DNA of 64,000 nucleotides from Actinosynnema pretiosum (GTDB lineage Bacteria; Actinomycetota; Actinomycetes; Mycobacteriales; Pseudonocardiaceae), in assembly GCF_024171695.1 (NCBI RefSeq), contig NZ_JAMTCF010000012.1:248001-312000 (forward strand). Direction: 5' to 3'. The position numbers and the translations under genes were made by a program. Below are positions 50,303 through 58,773 of this stretch, piece after piece. Positions within the stretch are counted from its first letter, which is position 1. Each line of letters begins with the position of its first letter. The notes beneath the pieces are model-generated. The model ran no database searches and was not told the DNA's origin. It was given only the letters and a program-made list of their open reading frames with translations.

Positions 50303-50403
50303 GGCACGGAAATTCCCGAGCCCCGTTCCGGTGAAACACGATGGGGTGAAATTCCACCATCTGGGCTCCCCCTCGCACCAGTCTGGGGGTTGTGGTTAAC
50401 CTG

Positions 50404-50451
50404 GTGAGCGTGCAGCGCAACCTCCTGCTTCGCCGCCGTGACGGGGTCTGA
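50404..50451 (+). CDS. leuL: leuA leader peptide
   Basis: Fifteen codons V-S-V-Q-R-N-L-L-L-R-R-R-D-G-V with three consecutive Leu codons (CTC CTG CTT), ending 78 nt before leuA. GTG 50410 (VQRN...) lies exactly 7 nt after TAACCT (50397-50402), so the functional start may be 50410, leaderless. Ribosome stalling on the Leu codons when leucine is scarce would control leuA by attenuation; such leuA leader peptides are known in actinobacteria. Confidence 0.7.
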   Translation: MSVQRNLLLRRRDGV

Positions 50452-50529
50452 CCAGACCGGCCCCCCGTCGCGGGTCCGAGCGTTGCCGCCGGTCGTCCTC
50501 CCGAACCGGCAGCAGGAGACCCTGACCCC
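50445..50529 (+). promoter_or_regulatory. leuA attenuator region
   Basis: Contains GGTCT-gacc-AGACC at the leader stop, and GCCGGT/ACCGGC near 50490-50512, immediately before the leuA ribosome site GCAGGAG. Competing hairpins typical of attenuators; the exact fold was not computed. Confidence 0.5.
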
Positions 50530-52326
50530 ATGAGCACCATCTCGCCCGACGCGTTCAGCACCGGCGCCAGCCGCATCCGCCCCCCGGCCCGCCCGGCTCC
50601 CGAGGGCCAGCCCGCGTGGAACCCGCAGCGCGGCACGTCCATGCCGGTGCACCGCTACCGCCCGTTCCACGAGCTGGTCGAGACCGTCGACCTGCCCGAC
50701 CGCACCTGGCCCGCCAAGCGGATCACCCAGGCGCCGCAGTGGTGCGCGGTGGACCTGCGCGACGGCAACCAGGCGCTGATCGACCCGATGTCGCCCGCCC
50801 GCAAGCGCAAGATGTTCGACCTGCTGGTGCGCATGGGCTACAAGGAGATCGAGGTCGGCTTCCCGGCCGCCTCGCAGACCGACTTCGACTTCGTCCGCGA
50901 GATCATCGAGGACGGCGCGGTCCCGGACGACGTCACCATCCAGGTGCTGACCCAGTGCCGCCCGGAGCTGATCACCCGCACGTACGAGTCGCTGCGCGGC
51001 GCGCACAAGGCGATCGTGCACTTCTACAACTCGACCTCGGTGCTCCAGCGCAAGGTCGTGTTCCGCGCCGACCGCGACCGGATCAAGGCGATCGCCACCG
51101 ACGCGGCGCGGTTCGCGCTGGAGGAGGCGAGGAAGTACCCGGAGACGGAGTTCCGCTACGAGTACTCGCCCGAGTCCTACACCGGCACCGAGCTGAGCTA
51201 CGCGCTGGAGGTGTGCGACGCGGTCTCCGAGATCATCGCGCCCACCCCCGAGCTGCCGATGGTGATCAACCTGCCCGCGACCGTCGAGATGGCCACGCCG
51301 AACGTGTACGCCGACTCGATCGAGTGGATGTCGCGCAACCTGGCCCGGCGTGACTCGATCGTGCTGTCGCTGCACCCGCACAACGACCGGGGCACCGGCG
51401 TGGCCGCCGCCGAGCTGGGCTACCTGGCGGGCGCGGACCGCATCGAGGGCTGCCTGTTCGGCAACGGCGAGCGCACCGGCAACGTGTGCCTGGTGACGCT
51501 GGGCATGAACATGTTCAGCCAGGGCGTGGACCCGCAGATCGACTTCTCCGACATCGACGAGATCCGCCGCACCGTCGAGTACTGCAACCAGCTGCCCGTG
51601 CACGAGCGCCACCCGTACGGCGGCGACCTGGTGTTCACCGCGTTCTCCGGCAGCCACCAGGACGCCATCAAGAAGGGCTTCGAGGCGCTGGAGGCGGACG
51701 CGAAGGACGCCGACGAGCACGTCGACGAGTACCCGTGGGAGGTCCCGTACCTGCCCATCGACCCGAAGGACGTCGGCCGCAACTACGAGGCCGTCATCCG
51801 GGTCAACTCCCAGTCCGGCAAGGGCGGGGTGGCGTACGTGATGAAGAGCGAGCACCACCTGGACCTGCCGAGGCGGCTGCAGGTGGAGTTCTCGCGGGTG
51901 ATCCAGGAGGTCACCGACACGCAGGGCGGCGAGGTGGGCCCGAAGGAGATCTGGGACGCCTTCGCGGACGAGTACCTGCAGGGCGTCGTGCCGCTGCGCC
52001 TGCTGAAGCACGAGCTGTCCAGCGACGGCACCGGCTCGGAGTCCATCAAGGCCGTGCTGGTGGTCGACGGCGAGGCCCAGGACGTGACGGGCACCGGCAA
52101 CGGCCCGATCGCCGCGTTCGTGGACGCCTTGGCGTCGGTCGGCTACGACGTCCGCGTGCTGGACTACTCCGAGCACGCCCTGTCCTCGGGCGACGACGCC
52201 CGCGCCGCCTCGTACGTGGAGTGCTCGGTGGGCGACCGCGTCCTGTGGGGCGTCGGCATCGACAGCTCCACCGTGGCCGCCTCCCTGCGCGCCCTGGTGT
52301 CGGCCGTGAACCGCGCCAACCGCTAG
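50530..52326 (+). CDS. leuA: 2-isopropylmalate synthase
   Basis: 598 residues, actinobacterial long form. DLRDGNQALIDPM (metal and substrate Arg/Asp), SLHPHNDRGTGVAAAELG (metal His pair), GNGERTGNVCLVTL, and a C-terminal LeuA regulatory domain (about 470-598) for leucine feedback. Condenses acetyl-CoA with 2-oxoisovalerate, first step of leucine synthesis. ATG behind AGGAG; a leader peptide with LLL lies upstream. Strong terminator follows. Confidence 0.97.
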   Translation: MSTISPDAFSTGASRIRPPARPAPEGQPAWNPQRGTSMPVHRYRPFHELVETVDLPDRTWPAKRITQAPQWCAVDLRDGNQALIDPMSPARKRKMFDLLVRMGYKEIEVGFPAASQTDFDFVREIIEDGAVPDDVTIQVLTQCRPELITRTYESLRGAHKAIVHFYNSTSVLQRKVVFRADRDRIKAIATDAARFALEEARKYPETEFRYEYSPESYTGTELSYALEVCDAVSEIIAPTPELPMVINLPATVEMATPNVYADSIEWMSRNLARRDSIVLSLHPHNDRGTGVAAAELGYLAGADRIEGCLFGNGERTGNVCLVTLGMNMFSQGVDPQIDFSDIDEIRRTVEYCNQLPVHERHPYGGDLVFTAFSGSHQDAIKKGFEALEADAKDADEHVDEYPWEVPYLPIDPKDVGRNYEAVIRVNSQSGKGGVAYVMKSEHHLDLPRRLQVEFSRVIQEVTDTQGGEVGPKEIWDAFADEYLQGVVPLRLLKHELSSDGTGSESIKAVLVVDGEAQDVTGTGNGPIAAFVDALASVGYDVRVLDYSEHALSSGDDARAASYVECSVGDRVLWGVGIDSSTVAASLRALVSAVNRANR

Positions 52327-52334
52327 TCGTGCTC

Positions 52335-52375
52335 CGCCGCGCCCCCCTCGGTCACCGGCCGAGGGGGGCGCGGCG
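52335..52375. terminator. Terminator after leuA
   Basis: 17-bp perfect stem (52335-52351 with 52359-52375) and 7-nt loop, between convergent leuA and dedA. Confidence 0.85.
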
Positions 52376-52390
52376 CCGTCCGGGGGTCGT

Positions 52391-52981
52391 TCAGGCGGCC
52401 AGGGGCTCCGGTCCGCCGCTCCCCAGCGCTTCCCCGCGCAGCGCCTCCCTGCGCTGCGCGGCCCGCACCGCCACGCCCGCGGGCACCCCGATGAGCGTCG
52501 CGACCGCGAGCGAGGCGATCAGGGCCAGCACCGGGTCCTCCAGGAGCGTGCCGCCGAAGTACCCCAGCAGTCCCACGTACGCGCTCCACAGCAGCGACCC
52601 GACGGCCGCGATCGGCAGGAACCGCAGCGCCCGCCAGCGCAGCGCGCCCACCAGCAGCGCCGCCACCACCCCGCCGCCGGGCACGAACCGCACCGCCACC
52701 AGGACCGCCTCGCCCCGCCCCGCCAGCCGCGCGCGGGTCCAGTCCAGCACCGCGCGGGACCCGGCCCTGCGCTCGAACCGCGCCAGCGCCCGCCCGCCGA
52801 GCGCCCGCCCGATGGCGAGGTTGACCAGGTCGGCCACCGTGCACCCCAGGGCCGCGACCAGGATCACGGCGCCGAGGGGCAGCTCGCCGGACGCCGCCAG
52901 CACGCCGCAGGCGATCAGCACGGCCTCGGTCGGCGCCAGCGGCACGGCGGCGACGGCGAACAGCACCAGCAGTGGTGTCAC
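52391..52981 (-). CDS. DedA family membrane protein
   Basis: 196 residues, about four or five hydrophobic helices. Features of the DedA/VTT family: EAVLIACGVLAASGELPLGA, DLVNLAIGRALGGR, FVPGGGVVAALLVG (R-F-x-P-G) and YVGLLGYFGG. These proteins flip polyprenyl or phospholipids and affect envelope homeostasis. GTG 52981; no strong ribosome site. C-terminal Arg/Ala tail is low complexity. Confidence 0.82.
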   Translation of the reverse strand: MTPLLVLFAVAAVPLAPTEAVLIACGVLAASGELPLGAVILVAALGCTVADLVNLAIGRALGGRALARFERRAGSRAVLDWTRARLAGRGEAVLVAVRFVPGGGVVAALLVGALRWRALRFLPIAAVGSLLWSAYVGLLGYFGGTLLEDPVLALIASLAVATLIGVPAGVAVRAAQRREALRGEALGSGGPEPLAA

Positions 52982-53465
52982 ACCGGGTCCAACGCCGCAG
53001 GCCGCCCGGTTGCTCCGCCGAACGGACTACGTTCAGGTAACCGACAGGCTTCACCGACGGAACCCACCGTGATCACCGCAGCGCGCAGGCCCCCGAAGGA
53101 GCGGCGCGACGGCACCACGGCGGGACGGGACGGCGGCGGGGCGGCGCACTTGGGCCAGCGGCTCGCGGGTCCACGCCCGAGGCCCGACGGGTCGGGTCGG
53201 GTCGGGGCTGGCGGCTGGCGGCTGGCGGCTGGCGGCTGGCGGCTGGCGGCTGGCGGCTGGCGGCTGGCGGCTGGCGGCTGAGGAGCCTGTGGCTCAGTGG
53301 GCACTGGGGTCAAGCGGATCTGCGGCTGGCAGGCCCGAGGCTCAGCGGGTCCGAGACTCAGAGCACCCGAGGCTCAGGGCATCTGGCTCGGACGCCTGTG
53401 CTCAGGGCGCCTGCGGTTCGACAAGTCCTGGCCCCAGCGCCCCAGGAGCCCGGTGAGCCTGCGGC
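52982..53465. other. Gene-free region with microsatellite and degenerate repeats
   Basis: Between dedA and the methylase-like gene. After the 7-bp microsatellite (53206-53280) come imperfect ~20-bp repeats of the type CCGAGGCTCAGSG (53330-53400). The short open frame 53069-53281 is a by-product of the microsatellite. Confidence 0.6.
53206..53280. repeat. 7-bp microsatellite GGCTGGC x 10.7
   Basis: Ten exact GGCTGGC units plus five bases. Perfect copies make slippage likely, so copy number probably varies between strains. Confidence 0.95.
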
Positions 53466-55541
53466 TCAGCGGGCCAGGGTCAGGGCCGCGAAGGCCAGGT
53501 CGCGCAGCTCGCGCTCCGCCACCTCCACCCGCCGGTGCAGCGCGAGCCGCCCGTCGACCGCGTCCAGGGCCGCCGCGATCGCGGTCTGCGCCGCCGGGGG
53601 CGGCAGCCGGACCACCAGCTCCCCCATCGCCCGCGTGGTCACGTGCGGGACCGCCCCGCCGGACAGCAGCCGCTCCAGCGCGGTCGCGCCCTCGGGCGAG
53701 TTCAGGAAGTGCGCCAGGTAGCCGGGGACCACGCCCGCCCCCGGCCGCAGCCTCAGGCAGCCCGGCCCGAGCAGCCACCCGTCCTGGTCGGCCCCGACCA
53801 CCCCGTACCGCCCGAGCGTCCCGGTCCGGGCGCACACCACGTCCCCGGCCCGCAGCGCGTGCCGGTCGTGCCGCGCGGGCGCCCGGTCGTGCGCGCCCCT
53901 GTCGACCCGCCCGCCGCCGATGTTGCGCGGCAGCACCACCGGCACGCCCTCGCCGCGCGCCAGGGTCGCAGGCCCGGCCAGCACGTCGGCGATCCGCCCG
54001 AGCGGGACCTCCGCCCACGGCGCGCCCCCGGTGGCGGCGAGCGCGGCGGCGAACGCCCGCTCCCCCTCGGCCTCCCGCGCGGCGATCGCGCCCCGCAGCC
54101 CGCCCAGCTCGGCGTGCAGCGCGTCGACCTCGGCGAGCAGGTGCTCCAGCGGCGCGGGCTCGGCGACCGGCCGCTCCACGTACCCGGCGGGGGCGAGCCG
54201 GAAGTCGGCGCGCGCGATCTCCGCGGGCGAGGCCGACCGGCTGAACCCGTCCTGCCCGGCGAACCTCCGCCCGCCCCGCTCGGCCCACCGCCGGTGCTCG
54301 CCGACCACCCGGTCGACGAGCGCGTCGTCCACCGCGCGCCCGCCGCTCCCGACCGCGTCGACGAACAGCACCTCCCCGTCGTCCGGACCGGAGCCGGGCG
54401 CGCGCAGCACCCACACCACCGCGCGGGACGACCGGCCGGGCAGGGCGATCACGCACTCGACGGCCCCGGCCTCGACCAGGTCCCGCCGGACCGCCACGTC
54501 CCGGCCCGACTGCCCGGACGTGGTGCTGCCCGGCAGGAGCAGCGCGGCACGACCACCGGGCGCGAGCGCGCGCAGCGCGCGCTGGAGCCAGGCCAGGCCC
54601 GCGCCGCGCGCGGACGACTCGCCGCGCGGCGACCCACCGCCCCCGTCGACGGGCGGGGCCGGGGTGACCGGCGGGTGCGCCACGACCACGTCGAACAGCT
54701 CGCCCCGGAACCCGTCCCCGTGCGCGCGCAGGTCGGCGGACGCGCCCCTGATCCCCAGCAGCGCCGCGCAGGCGCGCGCCGACGCCTCGTCGGCGGCCTG
54801 CCCGGACAGCGGCCCGGCGCTCCCGCGCTCAACGGTCGCGACCAGCAGCCTGCCGTCGCCGCAGCACGGGTCGTGCACGGTCTCGCCGGGCCTGGGGTCG
54901 ACCAGCTCGACCAGGCAGCGGGCCAGCGGCGGCGGTGTCCGGCGCCCCGCGCCCCGGTCGGACCGGGCGAGCAGCGCGTCCGCGACCCGCGCGGGCTCCT
55001 CGGCCTCGTCGGCGGCGAGCACGGCCTCGGTCAGCGCCCCGCCCACCTCGGCGTCCGGCTCGAGCAGCCGGGCGGCCACCAGGGGTCCGCGCACCTCGGC
55101 GACCACCCCGCCCCGCGCGGCGGCCACGAGCGCGGCCCAGCCCGCCGGGTCGGCGACCCGCAGGCGCAGCAGCCCCAGCAGGAAGTCGACGCCCAGCCCG
55201 GAGGCGGCCCGCAGCGGTTCGACGTGCGCGAGCAGCGCGGGCGCCTGCTCGGGGGCGGCGGGCGGCGGCCCGGTCACCGGCGCGGGCTGCCCGGCGCCGC
55301 GCAGGAACCGGTGCTGGTAGGTGGCGCCCTCGGTCTCGTCCTGGCGCAGCGCGGTGCGCGGGACCCGCCGACCGGCCAGCCAGCGCCCGACCTCGGCCGC
55401 GTCGAACAGCTCCTGCCCGGCGGCCTCGCGCGGCCGGGGGAAGTCCCGGTGCCGCTTGCGCCAGTTGCTGATCGCGCTGGCCCGCACCGACAGCAGCTCG
55501 GCGATCTCGCCCGCCGTCAGCAGCTTCGGCTGCAAGCCCAC
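53466..55541 (-). CDS. Fused HTH / N6-methylase-like / HsdS-like protein
   Basis: 691 residues. Domains: N-terminal helix-turn-helix (about 6-60, LLTAGEIAELLSVRASAISN), linker, an HsdM-like SAM methyltransferase core (about 170-400; motif I DPCCGDGRLL at 224-233), and an HsdS-like target recognition domain (about 510-690, WAEVPLGRIADVL, RAGDVVCARTGTLGRYGVV, VPGYLAHFLNSPEG). Motif IV is AHPPV (288-292) where active enzymes have NPPF/Y, so catalysis is doubtful. No hsdR or nuclease lies nearby. GTG with GAGGAGG upstream. Could be an orphan modifier or, more likely, a DNA-site-binding regulator. Confidence 0.8.
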   Translation of the reverse strand: MGLQPKLLTAGEIAELLSVRASAISNWRKRHRDFPRPREAAGQELFDAAEVGRWLAGRRVPRTALRQDETEGATYQHRFLRGAGQPAPVTGPPPAAPEQAPALLAHVEPLRAASGLGVDFLLGLLRLRVADPAGWAALVAAARGGVVAEVRGPLVAARLLEPDAEVGGALTEAVLAADEAEEPARVADALLARSDRGAGRRTPPPLARCLVELVDPRPGETVHDPCCGDGRLLVATVERGSAGPLSGQAADEASARACAALLGIRGASADLRAHGDGFRGELFDVVVAHPPVTPAPPVDGGGGSPRGESSARGAGLAWLQRALRALAPGGRAALLLPGSTTSGQSGRDVAVRRDLVEAGAVECVIALPGRSSRAVVWVLRAPGSGPDDGEVLFVDAVGSGGRAVDDALVDRVVGEHRRWAERGGRRFAGQDGFSRSASPAEIARADFRLAPAGYVERPVAEPAPLEHLLAEVDALHAELGGLRGAIAAREAEGERAFAAALAATGGAPWAEVPLGRIADVLAGPATLARGEGVPVVLPRNIGGGRVDRGAHDRAPARHDRHALRAGDVVCARTGTLGRYGVVGADQDGWLLGPGCLRLRPGAGVVPGYLAHFLNSPEGATALERLLSGGAVPHVTTRAMGELVVRLPPPAAQTAIAAALDAVDGRLALHRRVEVAERELRDLAFAALTLAR

Positions 55542-55637
55542 CCGGCCTCCTCGTCGCCGGGAACACTACCGCCGACGCCGAGCGCGGAGCAAGTACGCTC
55601 CACACTCACCTCTGTGAACTCATCCCGCCCACCTGCG

Positions 55638-55677
55638 AAAAAAGGCCGGGGCGGGGACCTCGGTCCCCACCCCGGCC
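55638..55677 (-). terminator. Rho-independent terminator of the dpp operon
   Basis: Minus strand: 16-bp stem (55677-55662 with 55659-55644, one G-U pair), 2-nt loop, then T6 (55643-55638). It sits 18 nt after the dppF stop. Confidence 0.92.
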
Positions 55678-55694
55678 GACTTCACAGCACAGCC

Positions 55695-56837
55695 CTACGG
55701 GTTCAGCACCTCGGTCACCGAGGCGGGCCCGACGAGCGGGACGTCCGGGGAGATCCCGTCCTCCTCCACCAGCACCGTCTCGACCTCGTGCGGCTTGATC
55801 GCCCCGGACCGGATGTCCTCCGCCCAGTGGCACGCCACCCGGTGGCCGGGCAGCACCTCGCGCAGCGCGGGCCGCTCGGTGTCGCACTTGGTCGCCTGCC
55901 GCCACGGGCACCGGGTGTGGAACCGGCAGCCGGTCGGCGGGTTGGCGGGCGAGGGCAGGTCGCCCTTGAGCAGGATGCGCTCGCGGCGGTCCTCCACCAC
56001 GGGGTCCGGCACCGGGATCGCCGACAGCAGCGCCCTGGTGTACGGGTGCAGCGGCTCGGCGTACAGCGCGTCCGAGCTCGCCTCCTCCACGATCCCGCCC
56101 AGGTACATGACGCCGACCCGGTCGGCGATGTGCCGCACGACCGCGAGGTCGTGGGCGATCACCAGGTAGGTCAGCCCCAGCTTCTCCTGCAGCTCCTCCA
56201 GCAGGTTCACCACCTGCGCCTGCACCGACACGTCGAGCGCGGACACCGGCTCGTCGGCGATGATCAGGTCGGGCTCGACCGCCAGCGCGCGGGCGATGCC
56301 GATGCGCTGGCGCTGGCCGCCGGAGAACTCGTGCGGGTACTTCCGCAGCGAGGTCGACGGCAGGCCGACGGCGGCCAGCAGCTCGCGCAGGCGCTTGCCG
56401 GTGGCCTCCTTGCCCTTGTCCAGCCCGTGCGCGCGCAGGCCCTCGACCAGGATCGACTCGACCGACTGGCGCGGGTCCAGCGAGGACATCGGGTCCTGGA
56501 AGACCATCTGCATCCGCTGCCGCATGGTGCGCAGCGACTCGCCCTTGAGCGTGGACAGGTCGGTGCCGTCGAACACGACCCGGCCGCCGGTCGGCTCGGT
56601 GAGCCGCAGCACGGCCCGGCCGAGCGTGGACTTGCCGCAGCCGGACTCGCCGACCAGGCCGTACGTCTCGCCCTTGCGGATGCTCAGGTCCACGCCGTCG
56701 ACCGCGTACACGTGGCCGACGGTGCGGTCCAGGAAGACGCCCCGCTTGATCGGGAAGTGGACCTGGACGCCCTCGATCGAGATGAGGGCGTCGCCCTCGG
56801 GGGCCCGCTCGGCCTGAACGGGTTCTGCCGCGGTCAC
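55695..56837 (-). CDS. dppF: Peptide ABC transporter ATP-binding protein DppF-type
   Basis: 380 residues. Walker A GLVGESGCGKST, Q-loop, signature SGGQRQRIGIARAL, Walker B IIADEPVSALD, His-loop VIAHDL and the oligopeptide-type C-terminal Cys-rich FHTRCPWRQATKCDTERP with the [4Fe-4S] cluster motif of Dpp/Opp ATPases. GTG overlaps the dppD stop (GTGA). Last gene of the five-gene operon before the terminator. Confidence 0.92.
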   Translation of the reverse strand: MTAAEPVQAERAPEGDALISIEGVQVHFPIKRGVFLDRTVGHVYAVDGVDLSIRKGETYGLVGESGCGKSTLGRAVLRLTEPTGGRVVFDGTDLSTLKGESLRTMRQRMQMVFQDPMSSLDPRQSVESILVEGLRAHGLDKGKEATGKRLRELLAAVGLPSTSLRKYPHEFSGGQRQRIGIARALAVEPDLIIADEPVSALDVSVQAQVVNLLEELQEKLGLTYLVIAHDLAVVRHIADRVGVMYLGGIVEEASSDALYAEPLHPYTRALLSAIPVPDPVVEDRRERILLKGDLPSPANPPTGCRFHTRCPWRQATKCDTERPALREVLPGHRVACHWAEDIRSGAIKPHEVETVLVEEDGISPDVPLVGPASVTEVLNP

Positions 56838-57838
56838 GCGCCCACCTCCTCTGCGACCTCGGGCCGCACCGGGTTGTGGCAGCGCAGCAGCCTGCCGCCG
56901 CCGAGGTCCTCCTGCTCCGGCGTGGTCGTCACGCACACGTCCAGCGCGTTCGGGCAGCGCGGCGCGAACGCGCAGCCGCTCTCCCACGGGATGTTGTCGG
57001 CGACCGAGCCCTTGATGGGCACCAGCCGCTCGCCGCGCGGCGCGTCCAGCCTCGGGATGGAGGCCAGCAGGCCGTGGGTGTACGGGTGGCGCGGCTGCGC
57101 GAACAGCTCGTGCCGCTGCGCCTTCTCCACGACGCGACCGCCGTAGAGCACGTTCACCTCGTCGCACAGGCCCGCGACGACGCCCAGGTCGTGCGTGATC
57201 ATGACCAGCGCGGTCCCGGTGTCCTGCACCAGTTCCTTGAGCAGGGCCAGGATCTGCGCCTGGATGGTCACGTCCAGCGCCGTGGTCGGCTCGTCCGCGA
57301 TCAGCAGCCGGGGGCGGCAGGCGAGCGCGATGGCGATCAGCGCGCGCTGGCGCATCCCGCCGGACAGCTGGTGCGGGAACTCCGAGAGCCGCCGGGTCGG
57401 GTCGGGGATGCCGACCTTGTCCAGCAGGTCGGCCGCCTCGACCATGGCCTGCTTGCGGGGCATCCCCCGGTGCCGCTCCAGCACCTCGGTGACCTGGAGG
57501 CCGATCGGGATGACCGGGTTGAGCGAGGACAGCGGGTCCTGGAACACCATGCCCAGGTCGCGCCCGCGCCGGTCGCGCATCTGGCGGTCGGACAGCGTCA
57601 GCAGGTCGGTGCCCTCGTAGCCGACCGAGCCGGTGATCCGCGCCCCGCGCTTGGGCAGCAGGCCCATGATCGCGAGGGAGGTCACCGACTTGCCGCAGCC
57701 GGACTCGCCGACCAGGCCGACGGTCTGGCCGGGCTCGACGTCGAAGCTGACCCCGTCCACGGCGGTGAAGGGCTGCTCGCCCTTGCGCTCGAAGACGACG
57801 GTGAGGTCGCGTACTTCCAGCAGTGCCATCGGGATCAC
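56834..57838 (-). CDS. dppD: Peptide ABC transporter ATP-binding protein DppD-type
   Basis: 334 residues. Walker A GLVGESGCGKSVTSL, signature LSGGMRQRALIAIAL, Walker B LLIADEPTTALDVT and the OppD/F C-terminal CAFAPRCPNALDVCV motif. Start is GTG 57838 (overlapping dppC stop) or ATG 57829. Pairs with DppF to power uptake. Confidence 0.92.
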   Translation of the reverse strand: MIPMALLEVRDLTVVFERKGEQPFTAVDGVSFDVEPGQTVGLVGESGCGKSVTSLAIMGLLPKRGARITGSVGYEGTDLLTLSDRQMRDRRGRDLGMVFQDPLSSLNPVIPIGLQVTEVLERHRGMPRKQAMVEAADLLDKVGIPDPTRRLSEFPHQLSGGMRQRALIAIALACRPRLLIADEPTTALDVTIQAQILALLKELVQDTGTALVMITHDLGVVAGLCDEVNVLYGGRVVEKAQRHELFAQPRHPYTHGLLASIPRLDAPRGERLVPIKGSVADNIPWESGCAFAPRCPNALDVCVTTTPEQEDLGGGRLLRCHNPVRPEVAEEVGA

Positions 57839-58767
57839 CGCCTGTTCTTGGGGTCGAGCGCGTCGCGCAGGGACTCACCGACCAGGGTGAAGCCGAGCGC
57901 GATCACGATGATGCAGCCCGCGGGCCAGAAGGCCAGGTGCGGGTGGCTGTCGATCACGGTCTGGGCGCTGCCGAGCATCTGACCCCACTCGGGGATCGTG
58001 TCGTCGGGGTTGCCCAGGCCCAGGAACGACAGCGCCGCCGCGTCGATGATCGACGTGGCCAGCACCAGGGTGGACTGCACGATGACCGGGCCGAGCGAGT
58101 TCGGCAGCATGTGCCGGAACACGATCGGGCCGGGCTTCACGCCGAGCGCGGTGGCGGCCAGCACGTGGTCGCTGGAGCGCTGGGCGAGCATCGAGCCGCG
58201 CAGGAGCCGGGCGAACACCGGGATCTGCACGATCGACACCGCGAGGATCACGGTGAGCAGGCTGGGCCTGGCGAACAGCGCGCCGATGCCGAAGGCCAGC
58301 AGCAGCTGCGGGATCGACAGCATGACGTCGACGACGCGCATGACGAGCGAGTCGACCCAGCCGCCGAACGCGCCCGCGAGGATGCCGAGCACCATGCCGC
58401 CCGCGAGGCCGATCAGCGTGGCGAACACGCCGACCAGCAGGGTCTGCTGGGCGCCGACGAGCAGCCGGGACAGCAGGTCGCGGCCGACCAGGTCGCCGCC
58501 GAGGGGGTACCCCTCCTGCGGGCCGGGGATCTGGTTGCGGGCCTTGATGACCTGGTCGATCAGGTCGCGGGCCGCGGGGTCGTGCGGGGCGAGCCACGGC
58601 GCGATCGCCGCGACGACCAGGAACAGCGCGATGATCGCCGCGCCGAGCAGGAAGACCGGGCTGCGCCGCAGCCGCTTCCAGGCGCTGGCGGCGAGGCTGA
58701 CGCCGGAGTCGGAGGCCGAGCTCTCGGCGAGAGCGTCGATCCGCTCCTTCTTCGTGGTGGGGGTCAT
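57835..58767 (-). CDS. dppC: Peptide ABC transporter permease DppC-type
   Basis: 310 residues. Six transmembrane helices with an N-terminal cytoplasmic tail, the periplasmic loop GGDLVGRDLLSRLLVGAQ (the conserved GTDxxGRDxxSR element) and the EAA loop AATALGVKPGPIVFRHMLPN. ATG 58767, separated from dppB by 6 nt. Confidence 0.92.
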   Translation of the reverse strand: MTPTTKKERIDALAESSASDSGVSLAASAWKRLRRSPVFLLGAAIIALFLVVAAIAPWLAPHDPAARDLIDQVIKARNQIPGPQEGYPLGGDLVGRDLLSRLLVGAQQTLLVGVFATLIGLAGGMVLGILAGAFGGWVDSLVMRVVDVMLSIPQLLLAFGIGALFARPSLLTVILAVSIVQIPVFARLLRGSMLAQRSSDHVLAATALGVKPGPIVFRHMLPNSLGPVIVQSTLVLATSIIDAAALSFLGLGNPDDTIPEWGQMLGSAQTVIDSHPHLAFWPAGCIIVIALGFTLVGESLRDALDPKNRR

Positions 58768-58773
58768 GAGCGG

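Noticed and set aside
53069..53281. 70-codon ORF with GGWRLAA repeats
   Set aside because: The repeats come from the 7-bp microsatellite; no ribosome site and no domain.
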